A stretch of 64,000 nt of DNA, taken from Sphingomonas dokdonensis (GTDB taxonomy: Bacteria > Pseudomonadota > Alphaproteobacteria > Sphingomonadales > Sphingomonadaceae). The notes beneath the pieces are model-generated. The model saw only the letters and a program-made list of their open reading frames with translations, searched no databases and was not told the origin of the DNA. Shown here piece by piece: positions 35,937 through 45,252 of the stretch (positions are counted from its first letter, which is position 1; each line of letters opens with the position of its first letter). The DNA lies in assembly GCF_002197685.1 (NCBI RefSeq), contig NZ_NBBI01000001.1:310001-374000 (forward strand). The letters are read 5' to 3'. A program made the translations under genes and the position numbers.

Positions 35937-36029
35937 GACCGGAAAGATGGCCCTGCCGCCCTTCGGCATCAACCGAGCGATGCTTGCCGATGCCGTAGGA
36001 TTGCTATGCCACCCGGCCTTGAACCGTGC

Positions 36030-36644
36030 TCACGCACACCCCTCGACATAGCCGAGCACCGGCATGGTCCCGACATGGATCGCGCTCACCTTGCCGTCCT
36101 GCCCGATCTCGAAGCGAAGCGCAGGATCGCCGCTCGCGGCGTTGGGCGCGGTGAGGTATTTGGCGGGCGCGGGTTCGTATTTGTGCGGCTCGGCGCGGAA
36201 GCCGCCGAACCATTGCCGCACCTCCCGCTCGGTCGCGCCGGGGCCGATCCCCTCGATCAGTTTCACGTCCGATCCCTTGCTAACGGTGATGCGCCGTACC
36301 TTGCCGTCAGTCACTATCGCATAAACGCTTTCGTACTTCGGCGAGCTGACCGTGCGGCATCCGCCCGGGATCTGCGCGCCGCGCTCAGCCCAGCTGCTGC
36401 CCTGCGGCACGGCGGCGCCGATCTTGAGATCGCCCAGGCCTTCCAGCGCGAGCACCTTGTCAGAGGCGGCCGGCGCGCTGGCGGCGGGCGAGGGACTGGC
36501 CACCGGTGACGGCGCCGGCGCGGTCGATGTGGGCGGGACGCTTTGCGTCAGCTCGGGCGCTGCGGCGGCATTGCCGGCCTCCGGTTCGGAGGAGCAGGCG
36601 GCCAGCGCAAGGCCAAGGGCGATGGTGGAAACGATCGTTCGCAT
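36030..36644 (-). CDS. Lipoprotein, hypothetical
   Basis: 204 residues. The signal ends at a lipobox LALAACSS, so Cys17 is lipidated. A Pro/Ala/Ser linker (about 25-60) leads to a globular C-terminus that is not recognised, with a YVEGCA ending. It lies between cobA and astD on the same strand. No function is proposed. Confidence 0.75.
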   Translation of the reverse strand: MRTIVSTIALGLALAACSSEPEAGNAAAAPELTQSVPPTSTAPAPSPVASPSPAASAPAASDKVLALEGLGDLKIGAAVPQGSSWAERGAQIPGGCRTVSSPKYESVYAIVTDGKVRRITVSKGSDVKLIEGIGPGATEREVRQWFGGFRAEPHKYEPAPAKYLTAPNAASGDPALRFEIGQDGKVSAIHVGTMPVLGYVEGCA

Positions 36645-36694
36645 GGCGGCTCAACCCCGAAAGGCGGCTTCAGGTTGCAGCCGCGCCGATCGGC

Positions 36695-38104
36695 TCAGGC
36701 GTTGCGCAGCCCGATGCCGATCGAGGCGCGTGCCGCATCTGCCTCGTTCGAGACCACCGGATAGGCGCAATAATCCGCCGCATAATAGGCGCTCGGCCGA
36801 TGGTTGCCCGACCAGCCGATCCCGCCGAACGGCGCGGCGGAGGAGGCGCCATTGGTCGGTCGGTTCCAATTGACGATGCCGGCTCGCGCGCCGGCCCAGA
36901 AACGGTCGTACAGCGCCGGCGTCTGGCTGATCAGCGAGGCGGACAGGCCGTAGCGGGTATTGTTCGCCTCCGCGATCGCCTCGTCGAATGTCGCGGTGCG
37001 CACCACCTGCAGGATCGGCCCGAACAGCTCCATGTCGGGGCGATCGCTCACGCTCGTCATGTCGATCATGCTCGGCAGAAGAAACGGCTTGCTCGCATCC
37101 GGCCGCTCCAGATGCCGCACCGGCCGCCCGCCGCGCATCAGCAGCGCGAGGAAGCTCTCGGTCAGCTGGTCGGCGGTCTCGTTGTCGATCACCGGCCCCA
37201 TGAAGGGTGCAGGGTCGTCATGCGGCGCGCCGACGATCAGCCGGTTGAGCAGGCCGTTCAACTGCTCGATCAGCGGCTCGTACAGTTTCTCGTCCACGAT
37301 CAGCCGCCGCGCCGCGGTGCAGCGCTGCCCGGCGGTGGTATAGGCCGACTGGATGATCAGGATCGCTGCGGCGTAAAGGTCGGGCGTGTCCCACACCACG
37401 ATGGGGTTGTTGCCGCCCATCTCCAGCGCCAGGATCTTTTCGGGCTTCTCGGCAAAGGCGCGGTTCAGCGCGATGCCGGTGCGCGCCGATCCGGTGAAGA
37501 GCAGCCCGTCGATCCCGTCATGATCCGCCAGCGCGCGGCCTTCGTCTGGCCCGCCCAGCACCAGCCGGATGCATTCCTCGGGCACCCCGGCGCCGCGATA
37601 GCAATCGATGAGAAACGCGCCCGTCGCCGGGGTCTTTTCCGATGGTTTGAACACCACCGCGTTGCCGGCGATCAGCGCGGGAACGATGTGGCCGTTGGGC
37701 AGATGCGCTGGGAAGTTGTACGGCCCCAGCACCGCCAGCACGCCATGCGGTTTGTGGCGCAAGGCCATGCGCGATCCCATCGGCGCGTCCAGCCGGCGCT
37801 GCGCGGTGCGATCGGCATAAGCGGAAACCGACAGGTCCACCTTGGCGATCACCGTGTCCACCTCGGTGCGCGCTTCCCACAAGGGCTTGCCCGTCTCGCG
37901 CGCGATCACCTCGGCGAAATCGTCGTGCCTCGCGCGCACCACATTGGCGAAGCGGCGCATGGTCTCGATGCGATAGGTCAGCGGCCGCGCCGCCCAGGTC
38001 GACCAGCCGGCACGCGCCGCGGCGACCTCGGCATCCACGTCTCCGATCGTCCCGCGCCACAATTCGGCACCGGTCGCGGGCTCGAAGGAGATGATGTCGC
38101 TCAC
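36695..38104 (-). CDS. astD: Succinylglutamate-semialdehyde dehydrogenase
   Basis: 469 residues of the aldehyde dehydrogenase superfamily. The nucleophile is in GQRCTAARR and the AstD-type segments FKPSEKTPATGAF and EMGGNNPIVVW are present. It oxidises N-succinylglutamate semialdehyde in arginine (AST) catabolism, but astA, astB, astC and astE are not in this window. The start is a GTG at 38104 with GAGG upstream. A CCATAAC-N4-GTTAT palindrome lies just upstream (38122-38139). Confidence 0.92.
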   Translation of the reverse strand: MSDIISFEPATGAELWRGTIGDVDAEVAAARAGWSTWAARPLTYRIETMRRFANVVRARHDDFAEVIARETGKPLWEARTEVDTVIAKVDLSVSAYADRTAQRRLDAPMGSRMALRHKPHGVLAVLGPYNFPAHLPNGHIVPALIAGNAVVFKPSEKTPATGAFLIDCYRGAGVPEECIRLVLGGPDEGRALADHDGIDGLLFTGSARTGIALNRAFAEKPEKILALEMGGNNPIVVWDTPDLYAAAILIIQSAYTTAGQRCTAARRLIVDEKLYEPLIEQLNGLLNRLIVGAPHDDPAPFMGPVIDNETADQLTESFLALLMRGGRPVRHLERPDASKPFLLPSMIDMTSVSDRPDMELFGPILQVVRTATFDEAIAEANNTRYGLSASLISQTPALYDRFWAGARAGIVNWNRPTNGASSAAPFGGIGWSGNHRPSAYYAADYCAYPVVSNEADAARASIGIGLRNA

Positions 38105-38121
38105 ATTATGCCCTCAACAAA

Positions 38122-38139
38122 CGATAACTGGCGTTATGG
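38122..38139 (-). promoter_or_regulatory. Palindromic operator upstream of astD
   Basis: In astD orientation, CCATAACGCCAGTTATCG, with half-sites ATAAC and GTTAT separated by 4 nt. It ends 17 nt before the astD GTG, the same distance as the near-identical palindrome before the dienoyl-CoA reductase-like gene (27481-27498). Confidence 0.55.
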
Positions 38140-38162
38140 ACATTCGTCGGGCGACACAAGTT

Positions 38163-39521
38163 TCAGCGCAGCGCCGCGCCCATCGCGCGGATCGCGGCGA
38201 TCTTGGCATGGAACGGTGCCCAATCATCCGCATCGCGGATCGCCGCCCAGATCGCCTCCACGTCGTCGATCGGCATGGCGCAGGGCGTGCCCGCCCAATA
38301 ATCGTGCGAGCGGTCGGCGCGCGGCGGCGCGGCGGCCAACAGCGTGCGCACCCGATCCCATGCCGCGCCATAGCTGTCGGGCAGCGGCTGGGCGAAGGCG
38401 TCGAAGAAGAACTGGTCGATGCTCGTCTGCGTCGCCAGCAGCGCGGCTTCCGTCGCCTGCACCAGCGCGCAGTCCGCATCGGGCGAGGCGCTGCGCCGCC
38501 CCAGCCGCCACAGCATCGCCTGCGTAAAGGCCGGCTGATAAGCCGCGGCGAACCCGTCGATCGCGTGGATCAGCGGGTCGGCTCTGGTGATCAGTCGGAG
38601 CGACGCCGCCAGTTGCTTCACATTCCAATGCACCGCCTCGGGCTGGCGGCCGAAGGCATACAGTCCGTCCGCATCGAAATAGGCCGCCGTGAAGCCCGCA
38701 TCCCAGCTCGGCGCGAACCGCCACGGCCCATAGTCGAAGCTTTCACCGGTGACGTTGATATTGTCCGAGTTCAGCACACCGTGAACGAAGCCGGCCGCCA
38801 GATACGCCGCCGTCATCCGCGCAGAGCGCTCCACCACCTGCGTCAGCAGCGCCACCGGATCGTCGCTGTCCTCGCCATACAGCTCGCGCATGACATAACG
38901 CACCAGCCGGCGCATCGCCTGCGCGTCGCGCTCGAACGCCAGCCGCTGGAACGTGCCGATGCGGATGTGCCCGTGGCTCAGCCGCACCAGCACGGCGGCG
39001 CGGGTGGGGGAGGGCTCGTCCTCGCGAAACAGCGTCTCGCCCGTCTCGATCAGCGACAGGCTGCGCGACGTCGGCACGTTCAGCGCCTCCAGCATCTCGC
39101 TTGCCAGCACCTCGCGCACCGCGCCCTTCAGCGTCAGCCGTCCGTCACCGAAGCGGCTCCACGGCGTCGTGCCCGAACCCTTGGTGCCAAGGTCCATCAG
39201 CCGCCCCGCGCGGTCGCGCAGCTGCGCAAAGGTGAAGCCGCGACCATCGCCGATATCGGGGCTGTAGCTGCGGAACTGATGCCCGTGATAGCGAAGCGCC
39301 AGCGGCTGCGGCAGCGATCCGGGCAGCGGCTCGAACCGGCCAAAATGCGCCGCCCATGATTCGTCGTCCAGCCCGTCCAGCCCGACCTCGGCCGCCGCGC
39401 GATCGTTGCGATACTTTATGGTCGTTTGCGGAAAGCGTGCCGCCTCAACGACATCGTAGAATGGATCGCCCAGCGACAGGATCGTGCTTTCGGGCCGGTA
39501 AGCTTGCGGGTCGAACGCCAT
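38163..39521 (-). CDS. selO: SelO/YdiU family protein adenylyltransferase
   Basis: 452 residues. The SelO signature is visible in ALRYHGHQFRSYSPDIGDGRG and LMDLGTKGSGTTPWSRFGDGR, as is the pseudokinase nucleotide motif VHGVLNSDNINVTG. Members transfer AMP to Ser/Thr/Tyr of target proteins in response to redox stress. A C-terminal selenocysteine is not visible. It is upstream of astD on the same strand. The start at 39521 (MAFDPQAYRPE) matches the family. Confidence 0.92.
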   Translation of the reverse strand: MAFDPQAYRPESTILSLGDPFYDVVEAARFPQTTIKYRNDRAAAEVGLDGLDDESWAAHFGRFEPLPGSLPQPLALRYHGHQFRSYSPDIGDGRGFTFAQLRDRAGRLMDLGTKGSGTTPWSRFGDGRLTLKGAVREVLASEMLEALNVPTSRSLSLIETGETLFREDEPSPTRAAVLVRLSHGHIRIGTFQRLAFERDAQAMRRLVRYVMRELYGEDSDDPVALLTQVVERSARMTAAYLAAGFVHGVLNSDNINVTGESFDYGPWRFAPSWDAGFTAAYFDADGLYAFGRQPEAVHWNVKQLAASLRLITRADPLIHAIDGFAAAYQPAFTQAMLWRLGRRSASPDADCALVQATEAALLATQTSIDQFFFDAFAQPLPDSYGAAWDRVRTLLAAAPPRADRSHDYWAGTPCAMPIDDVEAIWAAIRDADDWAPFHAKIAAIRAMGAALR

Positions 39522-39558
39522 GCGTGGATATGGGCACCGGCTGAGCAAAGGTGCAAGC

Positions 39559-40431
39559 ATGACCGCCTGGAAAGATGTGATTTGGTGGTCGAACGATGGC
39601 CTCCGGCTGCACGCCCGCGATTATCCGGGCGAGGCTGACACGCCGCCGATCCTCTGCCTGCCGGGCCTGACGCACAACGCGCGCGATTTCGACGCGCTCG
39701 CCCGGCGCGTCGCGGGGCGGCACCGCGTGCTGGCGATCGACCTGCGCGGGCGGGGCGAAAGCGCCTATGCCAAGGATCCGATGAGCTACGTCCCGCTCAC
39801 CTATGCGCAGGACATCGCCGCGCTGCTCGCGGATCAGCAGATCGATCGCTTCGTCGTGATCGGCACCTCGCTCGGTGGCATCGTCGCCATGCTGCTCGCG
39901 GGCATGATGCCCGGCCGCATCGCCGGCGCGCTGCTGAACGATGTCGGGCCGGAGGTCGACCCGATCGGCCTGGCTCGCGTGCGCGGGCACGTCACCCGCT
40001 CCAGCAACTGGCCCACCTGGATGCACGCCGCGCGCGCGATCCAGGAAACGCACGGCGGCAGCTATCCCGATTGGGGGATCGAGGATTGGCTGGCGATGGC
40101 CAAGCGGCTCTATCGCCTCAACAATGCCGGCCGCATCGTTATCGATCACGACCCGCGCATCGCCGAGCCGTTTCGCGTGCCCGGCAATCAATATGGCCCC
40201 GAAATGTGGCGCGCGCTCGCGGCGTTCGGCACCGCGCCCGTGCTGATCGTGCGCGGTGGCCGATCGGATATTCTCAGCGCCGCTGTGGCCGAGCGGATGG
40301 TCGCCGCCCTGCTGGAGGCGGAGCTCGTTACGCTGCCCGGCATCGGCCACGCGCCGACCTTGAGCGAGCCGGCGGTGCAGGGCGCGATCGACCGGCTGCT
40401 CGCCCGCGCCGGGGAACCGCCAAGCGCCTGA
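39559..40431 (+). CDS. Alpha/beta hydrolase
   Basis: 290 residues. The nucleophile elbow GTSLGG (Ser about 107), the oxyanion region LPGLTHNARDF and the closing His in GIGHAPTLSEP give a complete alpha/beta hydrolase. The acidic residue is not assigned with certainty. It starts at 39559 and is divergent from selO by 37 bp. The substrate is unknown. Confidence 0.9.
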   Translation: MTAWKDVIWWSNDGLRLHARDYPGEADTPPILCLPGLTHNARDFDALARRVAGRHRVLAIDLRGRGESAYAKDPMSYVPLTYAQDIAALLADQQIDRFVVIGTSLGGIVAMLLAGMMPGRIAGALLNDVGPEVDPIGLARVRGHVTRSSNWPTWMHAARAIQETHGGSYPDWGIEDWLAMAKRLYRLNNAGRIVIDHDPRIAEPFRVPGNQYGPEMWRALAAFGTAPVLIVRGGRSDILSAAVAERMVAALLEAELVTLPGIGHAPTLSEPAVQGAIDRLLARAGEPPSA

Positions 40432-40467
40432 GGCGTCAACAAGGCTTGCCGCCCAACGGGAGCTTTC

Positions 40468-41238
40468 ATGATTAACCGATCCGACGCGCATACCGCCACC
40501 ACCCCGCTTGCCGGCCGCCGCGTGCTGGTGACCGGCGGCACCACCGGCATCGGCCGCGCCACCGCCGTGCTGCTGGCGAGCGAGGGCGCGAAGGTCTTTG
40601 TCTGCGGCCGCGACGAACAGCATCTGCAGGATGCGCTCGCCCGCATCCGCGAGGTGGGGGAGGGTGACGGCATGGCGATCGACCTCGCCGAGGAAAGCAA
40701 CGTCGCCCGCCTGTTCGCGGCGGCGACTGAGTATCTCGGCGGTCTCGACGTCGCGGTGATCAATGCCGCGCGCGGTGCCGAGGGCATTTCGGAAATGAGC
40801 GAGGCCGATCTGCGCTACACCATCGGCAGCAACTTCACCGCCTACCTCCTGTCCGCGCAGGAGGCGACCAAGGCGATGGGCGCCTATGGCAAGGATGCGG
40901 AGGGCAAGGGCGATATCGTGCTCGTCGGCTCGATGAGCGCCTATGTCCTCGGCGCGCACTCCACCGTTTATGCCGGCATCAAATATGGCATCCAGGGCTT
41001 TGCCATCGCGCTGCGCCGCGAGCTGGGCAAGAAGGGCGTGCGCGTCTCGCTGGTGGAGCCGGGCCTCACCGGCAGCGACATGGTGAAGGACGACATCGAT
41101 CAGGTCGAGCGGATCAACAAGGAAGAGATGCTGCGCGCCGAGGATATCGCCGTCGGCGTCCATTACCTCCTCACCCAGCCGCGCCGCGCGGTGGTGCAGC
41201 AGGTGACGATCTCCCCGCGCATGCAGGACGAGGAATGA
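40468..41238 (+). CDS. Short-chain dehydrogenase/reductase
   Basis: 256 residues. TGGTTGIGRAT cofactor motif (about 21-31), NAARG, and YAGIKYG supply the catalytic Tyr and Lys. CGGGAG precedes the ATG at 40468. Its stop overlaps the ATG of the GH130 gene (ATGA), so the two are coupled. The substrate is not predictable. Confidence 0.9.
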   Translation: MINRSDAHTATTPLAGRRVLVTGGTTGIGRATAVLLASEGAKVFVCGRDEQHLQDALARIREVGEGDGMAIDLAEESNVARLFAAATEYLGGLDVAVINAARGAEGISEMSEADLRYTIGSNFTAYLLSAQEATKAMGAYGKDAEGKGDIVLVGSMSAYVLGAHSTVYAGIKYGIQGFAIALRRELGKKGVRVSLVEPGLTGSDMVKDDIDQVERINKEEMLRAEDIAVGVHYLLTQPRRAVVQQVTISPRMQDEE

Positions 41239-42377
41239 CCTTTCCGCTCGACCATCTGGTCTTCACGCCGGGCGACGTCGACCTGTCGCGCTCGCCGCTC
41301 GCCGGGCAGCTCGAAGAGGAAACCTATGTCCTCGGCGCCTTCAATCCCGGCATGACGCGGCTGCCCAACGGCAACCTTCTCCTGATGGTGCGGATTGCCG
41401 AGGCGCTGCGCCATCCGACGCGCGACGGCCACGTTCGCGCGATCCGCTGGGAGGCCAGCGATGCGGGGGGCGGCTTCACGCTCGACCCCTGGCCGCTCCA
41501 GCTCGTCGACACCGCCGATCCGCGCAAGTTCATGATGCGTGGCGGCGGGTGGAAGGTGATGGCGCTCACCTCCTTGTCCTGGCTGCTCCCCGTCGAGCTC
41601 GATCCCGAAGGGCGTCGCGTCGAGGCGGTGCATTACGATCGCGCGATCGCGCCGCGCGCAAGCTACCAGAATTACGGCGTCGAGGACGCGCGGATCAGTC
41701 GCGTGGGGACGCGCTATCTGATGACCAGCTGCTCGGTCAGCCCGGAGCGGCATTCCACCACGCTCTACACCAGCGCCGATGCGGTGGACTGGCAGCTCGA
41801 AGGCATCGTCCTCGATCACCAGAACAAGGACATGCTGATCTTCGAAGGGCAGATCGGCGGCAAATATTGGGCGCAGACCCGCCCGCTGGGCGACCTCTAT
41901 TTCGCCTATCCGCCGGGCAGCGACTGGCGCGCCGGCCCCTCGATCAACCTCGCCTCGTCCCCCGACGCGCTGCACTGGAAACCGAGCGACCACCCCGGCA
42001 TCCGCCCCCATGCCGCCACCACCGCCACCGCGCGCATGGGCGGCGGTGCGCAGCCTGTGCTGACCACGGTGGACGGCCAGGAAGGGTGGCTCACCCTCTG
42101 GCACGGTGTCGAGCCATCGGGCGTCGTCGGCATCTATCGCACCTATTGGACGCTGCTCGACAAAGACGAGCCGTGGCGCACCCTCGCGACCCAGCACACG
42201 CCGCTGCTTGAGCCCAATCCCACGCTTACCGAGCCGCTCAAGGACCAGATGTATCTCGACAACGTCGTCTTCACGACCGGCATCGTTGACGCGGGCGATC
42301 ACTGGATCGTGGCGAGCGGCGAGGCCGATCTCGCCTGCCGGATCACCCATGTGCCGAAGGATGCGTTCCGGCCCTGA
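41235..42377 (+). CDS. GH130-family glycosidase/phosphorylase
   Basis: 380 residues. The beta-propeller start GAFNPGMTRLPNGNLLLMVR, the NYGVEDARIS catalytic-loop motif, and repeated blade motifs (LTLWHGVEPSGVVGIYRTYWTLL) resemble GH130. Members phosphorolyse or hydrolyse beta-mannosides, including mannosyl-oligosaccharides. The exact substrate cannot be read. It is coupled to the SDR upstream and lies upstream of a GT4 gene, with a 195-bp gap between. Confidence 0.83.
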   Translation: MTFPLDHLVFTPGDVDLSRSPLAGQLEEETYVLGAFNPGMTRLPNGNLLLMVRIAEALRHPTRDGHVRAIRWEASDAGGGFTLDPWPLQLVDTADPRKFMMRGGGWKVMALTSLSWLLPVELDPEGRRVEAVHYDRAIAPRASYQNYGVEDARISRVGTRYLMTSCSVSPERHSTTLYTSADAVDWQLEGIVLDHQNKDMLIFEGQIGGKYWAQTRPLGDLYFAYPPGSDWRAGPSINLASSPDALHWKPSDHPGIRPHAATTATARMGGGAQPVLTTVDGQEGWLTLWHGVEPSGVVGIYRTYWTLLDKDEPWRTLATQHTPLLEPNPTLTEPLKDQMYLDNVVFTTGIVDAGDHWIVASGEADLACRITHVPKDAFRP

Positions 42378-42572
42378 TACGCGCCAGCCCCTGTCCTACG
42401 ACACGCCATCTGTGCCATGGGCGCAGCCATGACCGCGCTGCGCCCTCCGCTCGAAACTTTGCACCGCGCCCGCTTTTTATATGTGCGTCATTTTTGCGAA
42501 GTTCCGCACCGCGTTTTGATCGCGCCGGCGCCTCGACATCCTCAACATTCGCAAGGCTAAGCCGCTGATCCG

Positions 42573-43718
42573 ATGCCCCAGCCGATCAACATCCTTCACC
42601 TCCACTCCACCTTCGATCTGGGCGGCAAGGAAGCGCGCGCCACGCGGCTGATGAACGCGTTCGGCGATCGCGCGCGCCACACGATCGTATCGGGCATGGA
42701 AGGGCGCTACGGCGCGCGCGAGCGGATCGCCAAGGGTGTGAAGTACGAGATCGCGCAGAACCCGCCGCCGTTGCAGGGCCGGCCCTCGCTCGCGCGCTAC
42801 GAGGCGATCGCGAAGTACATGCGCCGCTTCGATCTGGTGCTGACCTACAATTGGGGAGCGATCGACGGCGTCATGGCGCGCCGCGTGTTCGGCCGCGGCA
42901 CCCCGCCGGTCGTCCATCACGAGGATGGCTTCAACGAGGACGAGGCCGCCGGCCTGAAGCGCGAGCGCAATCTCTACCGCCGGCTGGCGCTCGGCGCGGC
43001 GCATGGGTTGGCGGTGCCCTCCACCACGCTGGAGCGGATCGCGCTGGAAACCTGGAAGCAACCACGCGCCAAGGTCCACCGCATCGTGAACGGCATCGCC
43101 ACCGGCCTTTACACCGCCACACCGGAGCCAAAGGCGATCCCCGGCTTCGTGCGCAAGCCCAAGGAAGTGGTGATCGGCACCGTCGCCGGCTTGCGTGCGG
43201 TCAAGGATCTGCCGGCGCTCGTCCGCGCTGCCGGCGGCCTCTCCGGTCGCTTCCGCCTGGTGATCGTGGGTGAGGGGGCGGAGCGCGCCGCGATCGAGCA
43301 GGCGGCGCTGGCGATGGGCATCGACGACCAACTCGTCATGCCGGGCTTTCTCGACCGCCCGTACCGCTTCCTCGGCCATTTCGACATGCTCGCGCTGTCA
43401 TCGCGCTCCGAACAATTCCCCATCTCGGTGGTGGAGGCGATGGCCGCCGGCCTGCCGATCGTCGCCCCGCCGGTCGGCGATGTCCCGGCGATGGTCGCGC
43501 CCGAGAACCGGCCCTTCATCACCGAATTTCACGGCGAGGTGCGGTTGCGCGATGCCATGCAGTCGCTGATCGCCAATCCCGATCTGCGTCGCTCGGTCGG
43601 GGAGGCGAATCGTCGCAAGGCGCAGGTCGAATTTGACGAGCGCCAGATGATCGATCGCTACGCCGCGCTCTACGAATCCGCGCTTGGCCGACCGGGGGTG
43701 CTCGCCCACGGGGCGTAA
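42573..43718 (+). CDS. GT4 family glycosyltransferase
   Basis: 381 residues with a GT-B fold: the N-terminus INILHLHSTFDLGGKEARATRL is typical of GT4, the acceptor side ends near residue 190, and the donor loop SSRSEQFPISVVEAMAAGLP (Glu-x7-Glu) is at about 275-295. It would add a sugar to a glycan or lipid. The gap upstream (42378-42572) has no feature that I could recognise. Confidence 0.9.
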   Translation: MPQPINILHLHSTFDLGGKEARATRLMNAFGDRARHTIVSGMEGRYGARERIAKGVKYEIAQNPPPLQGRPSLARYEAIAKYMRRFDLVLTYNWGAIDGVMARRVFGRGTPPVVHHEDGFNEDEAAGLKRERNLYRRLALGAAHGLAVPSTTLERIALETWKQPRAKVHRIVNGIATGLYTATPEPKAIPGFVRKPKEVVIGTVAGLRAVKDLPALVRAAGGLSGRFRLVIVGEGAERAAIEQAALAMGIDDQLVMPGFLDRPYRFLGHFDMLALSSRSEQFPISVVEAMAAGLPIVAPPVGDVPAMVAPENRPFITEFHGEVRLRDAMQSLIANPDLRRSVGEANRRKAQVEFDERQMIDRYAALYESALGRPGVLAHGA

Positions 43719-43786
43719 TTTCCTCGCCCCGCGCAACCTTTCTCGCTAGAGCGCCTTATCCGTTTCACTGGAGGTACAGCAAAGTC

Positions 43787-45202
43787 GTGGCATCTGCCGT
43801 GTTCAAGGGGCTTCAGCCCATCGTCTACAACGGCCGCGAAGTCTGGCCGCTGGTGGAGGGCGGAAAAGGCGTTGCCGCAACGAACCATGCCTCGGCCGGC
43901 GCCTGGGCCGCGGCTGGCGGCATCGGCACCGTCAGTGCGGTGAATGCGGACAGCTACGATCCCGAGGGCAAGATCGTGCCCCAGGTGTATCACGCCGCCA
44001 CGCGCCGCGAGCGCCACGAAGAGCTGATCGCCTATGCCATCGAGGGCGCCGTGCAGCAGGTGCAGCGCGCCTGGGAGATCGCCGGCGGCAAGGGCGCGAT
44101 CAACATCAACGTGCTGTGGGAAATGGGCGGCGCGCAGCGCGTGCTGCAGGGCGTGCTGGAGCGGACCAAGGGTCTGGTCGCCGGCGTCACCTGCGGCGCG
44201 GGCATGCCGTACAAGCTCAGCGAGATCGCCGCGGCGCACAACGTCAATTACCTGCCGATCGTCTCCTCCGGCCGCGCCTTCCGCGCGCTGTGGAAGCGTG
44301 CTTATTCCAAGGTGTCGGAACTGCTCGGCGCGGTGGTCTACGAGGATCCGTGGCTTGCCGGCGGTCACAACGGCCTGTCGAACGCCGAAGATCCGCTGAA
44401 ACCCGAGGATCCCTATCCCCGTGTGAAGGCGCTGCGCGAGACGATGCGTGAAGGCGGCATTCCGGATACCACGCCGATCATCATGGCCGGCGGCGTCTGG
44501 TACCTGCGCGACTGGAACCACTGGATCGACAATCCCGAGCTCGGCGCGATCGCCTTCCAATACGGCACGCGCCCGCTGCTGACGCAGGAAAGCCCGATCC
44601 CGCAGGAGTGGAAGGAACGGCTGATGACGATCGAGGAGGGCGACGTCCTCCTGCATCGCTTCTCGCCGACCGGCTTCTATTCGTCTGCCGTGCGCAACCC
44701 GTTCCTGCGCAGCCTTGAGGCACGCTCGGAGCGTCAGATCGCCTTCTCCACGCAGGAGGCGGGCGACCACGTCTTCCAGCTCGACGTGGGCGTGAAGGGC
44801 AAGAACTTCTGGGTGACCAAGGGCGACCTGCTGCGCGCGCGCGAATGGTTCGGCCACGGCTTCACCGATGCGCTGAAGACGCCCGACAATACGTTGGTGT
44901 TCGTCACGCCGCAGGAAAAGGCGGAGATCCGCAAGGATCAGGCAGATTGCATGGGCTGCCTCAGCCAGTGCCTGTTCTCGAGCTGGGCGGATACCGAGAC
45001 GAACTCGACCGGCCGGCTCGCCGATCCGCGCAGCTTCTGCATTCAGAAGACGCTGCAGGAGATCGCCCACGGCGGCGATACGGAGGCGAACCTGATGTTT
45101 GCCGGCCACGCCGCGTACAATTTCAAGCGCGATCCGTTCTACTCCAACGGCTTCGTGCCCACCGTGAAGCAACTCGTCGATCGCATCCTGACCGGCGATT
45201 GA
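43787..45202 (+). CDS. Nitronate monooxygenase-family flavoprotein with C-terminal Cys cluster
   Basis: 471 residues from a GTG at 43787 (GGAGG about 12 nt upstream). The N-terminus (IVYNGREVWPLVEGGKGVAATN) and MAGGVWYLRDW fit an FMN-dependent TIM barrel of the nitronate monooxygenase/enoyl reductase type. The C-terminus adds C388-x2-C391-x3-C395-x22-C418 (DCMGCLSQC ... FC), like the [4Fe-4S] motif of 2,4-dienoyl-CoA reductase FadH, whose final spacing is x11. So it is longer than usual NMOs (about 350) and may be an iron-sulfur flavoenzyme. Confidence 0.85.
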   Translation: MASAVFKGLQPIVYNGREVWPLVEGGKGVAATNHASAGAWAAAGGIGTVSAVNADSYDPEGKIVPQVYHAATRRERHEELIAYAIEGAVQQVQRAWEIAGGKGAININVLWEMGGAQRVLQGVLERTKGLVAGVTCGAGMPYKLSEIAAAHNVNYLPIVSSGRAFRALWKRAYSKVSELLGAVVYEDPWLAGGHNGLSNAEDPLKPEDPYPRVKALRETMREGGIPDTTPIIMAGGVWYLRDWNHWIDNPELGAIAFQYGTRPLLTQESPIPQEWKERLMTIEEGDVLLHRFSPTGFYSSAVRNPFLRSLEARSERQIAFSTQEAGDHVFQLDVGVKGKNFWVTKGDLLRAREWFGHGFTDALKTPDNTLVFVTPQEKAEIRKDQADCMGCLSQCLFSSWADTETNSTGRLADPRSFCIQKTLQEIAHGGDTEANLMFAGHAAYNFKRDPFYSNGFVPTVKQLVDRILTGD

Positions 45203-45207
45203 TCGTG

Positions 45208-45242
45208 GCAGGTGCCGCCCGCGTCAGGCGAGCGGCACCTGC
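45208..45242. terminator. Bidirectional hairpin between NMO-like and lipoprotein genes
   Basis: An 11-bp stem, GCAGGTGCCGC / GCGGCACCTGC, with an inner CGC-GCG pairing, in the gap between convergent genes. It could serve both. Confidence 0.6.
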
Positions 45243-45252
45243 GCCACGCGGC

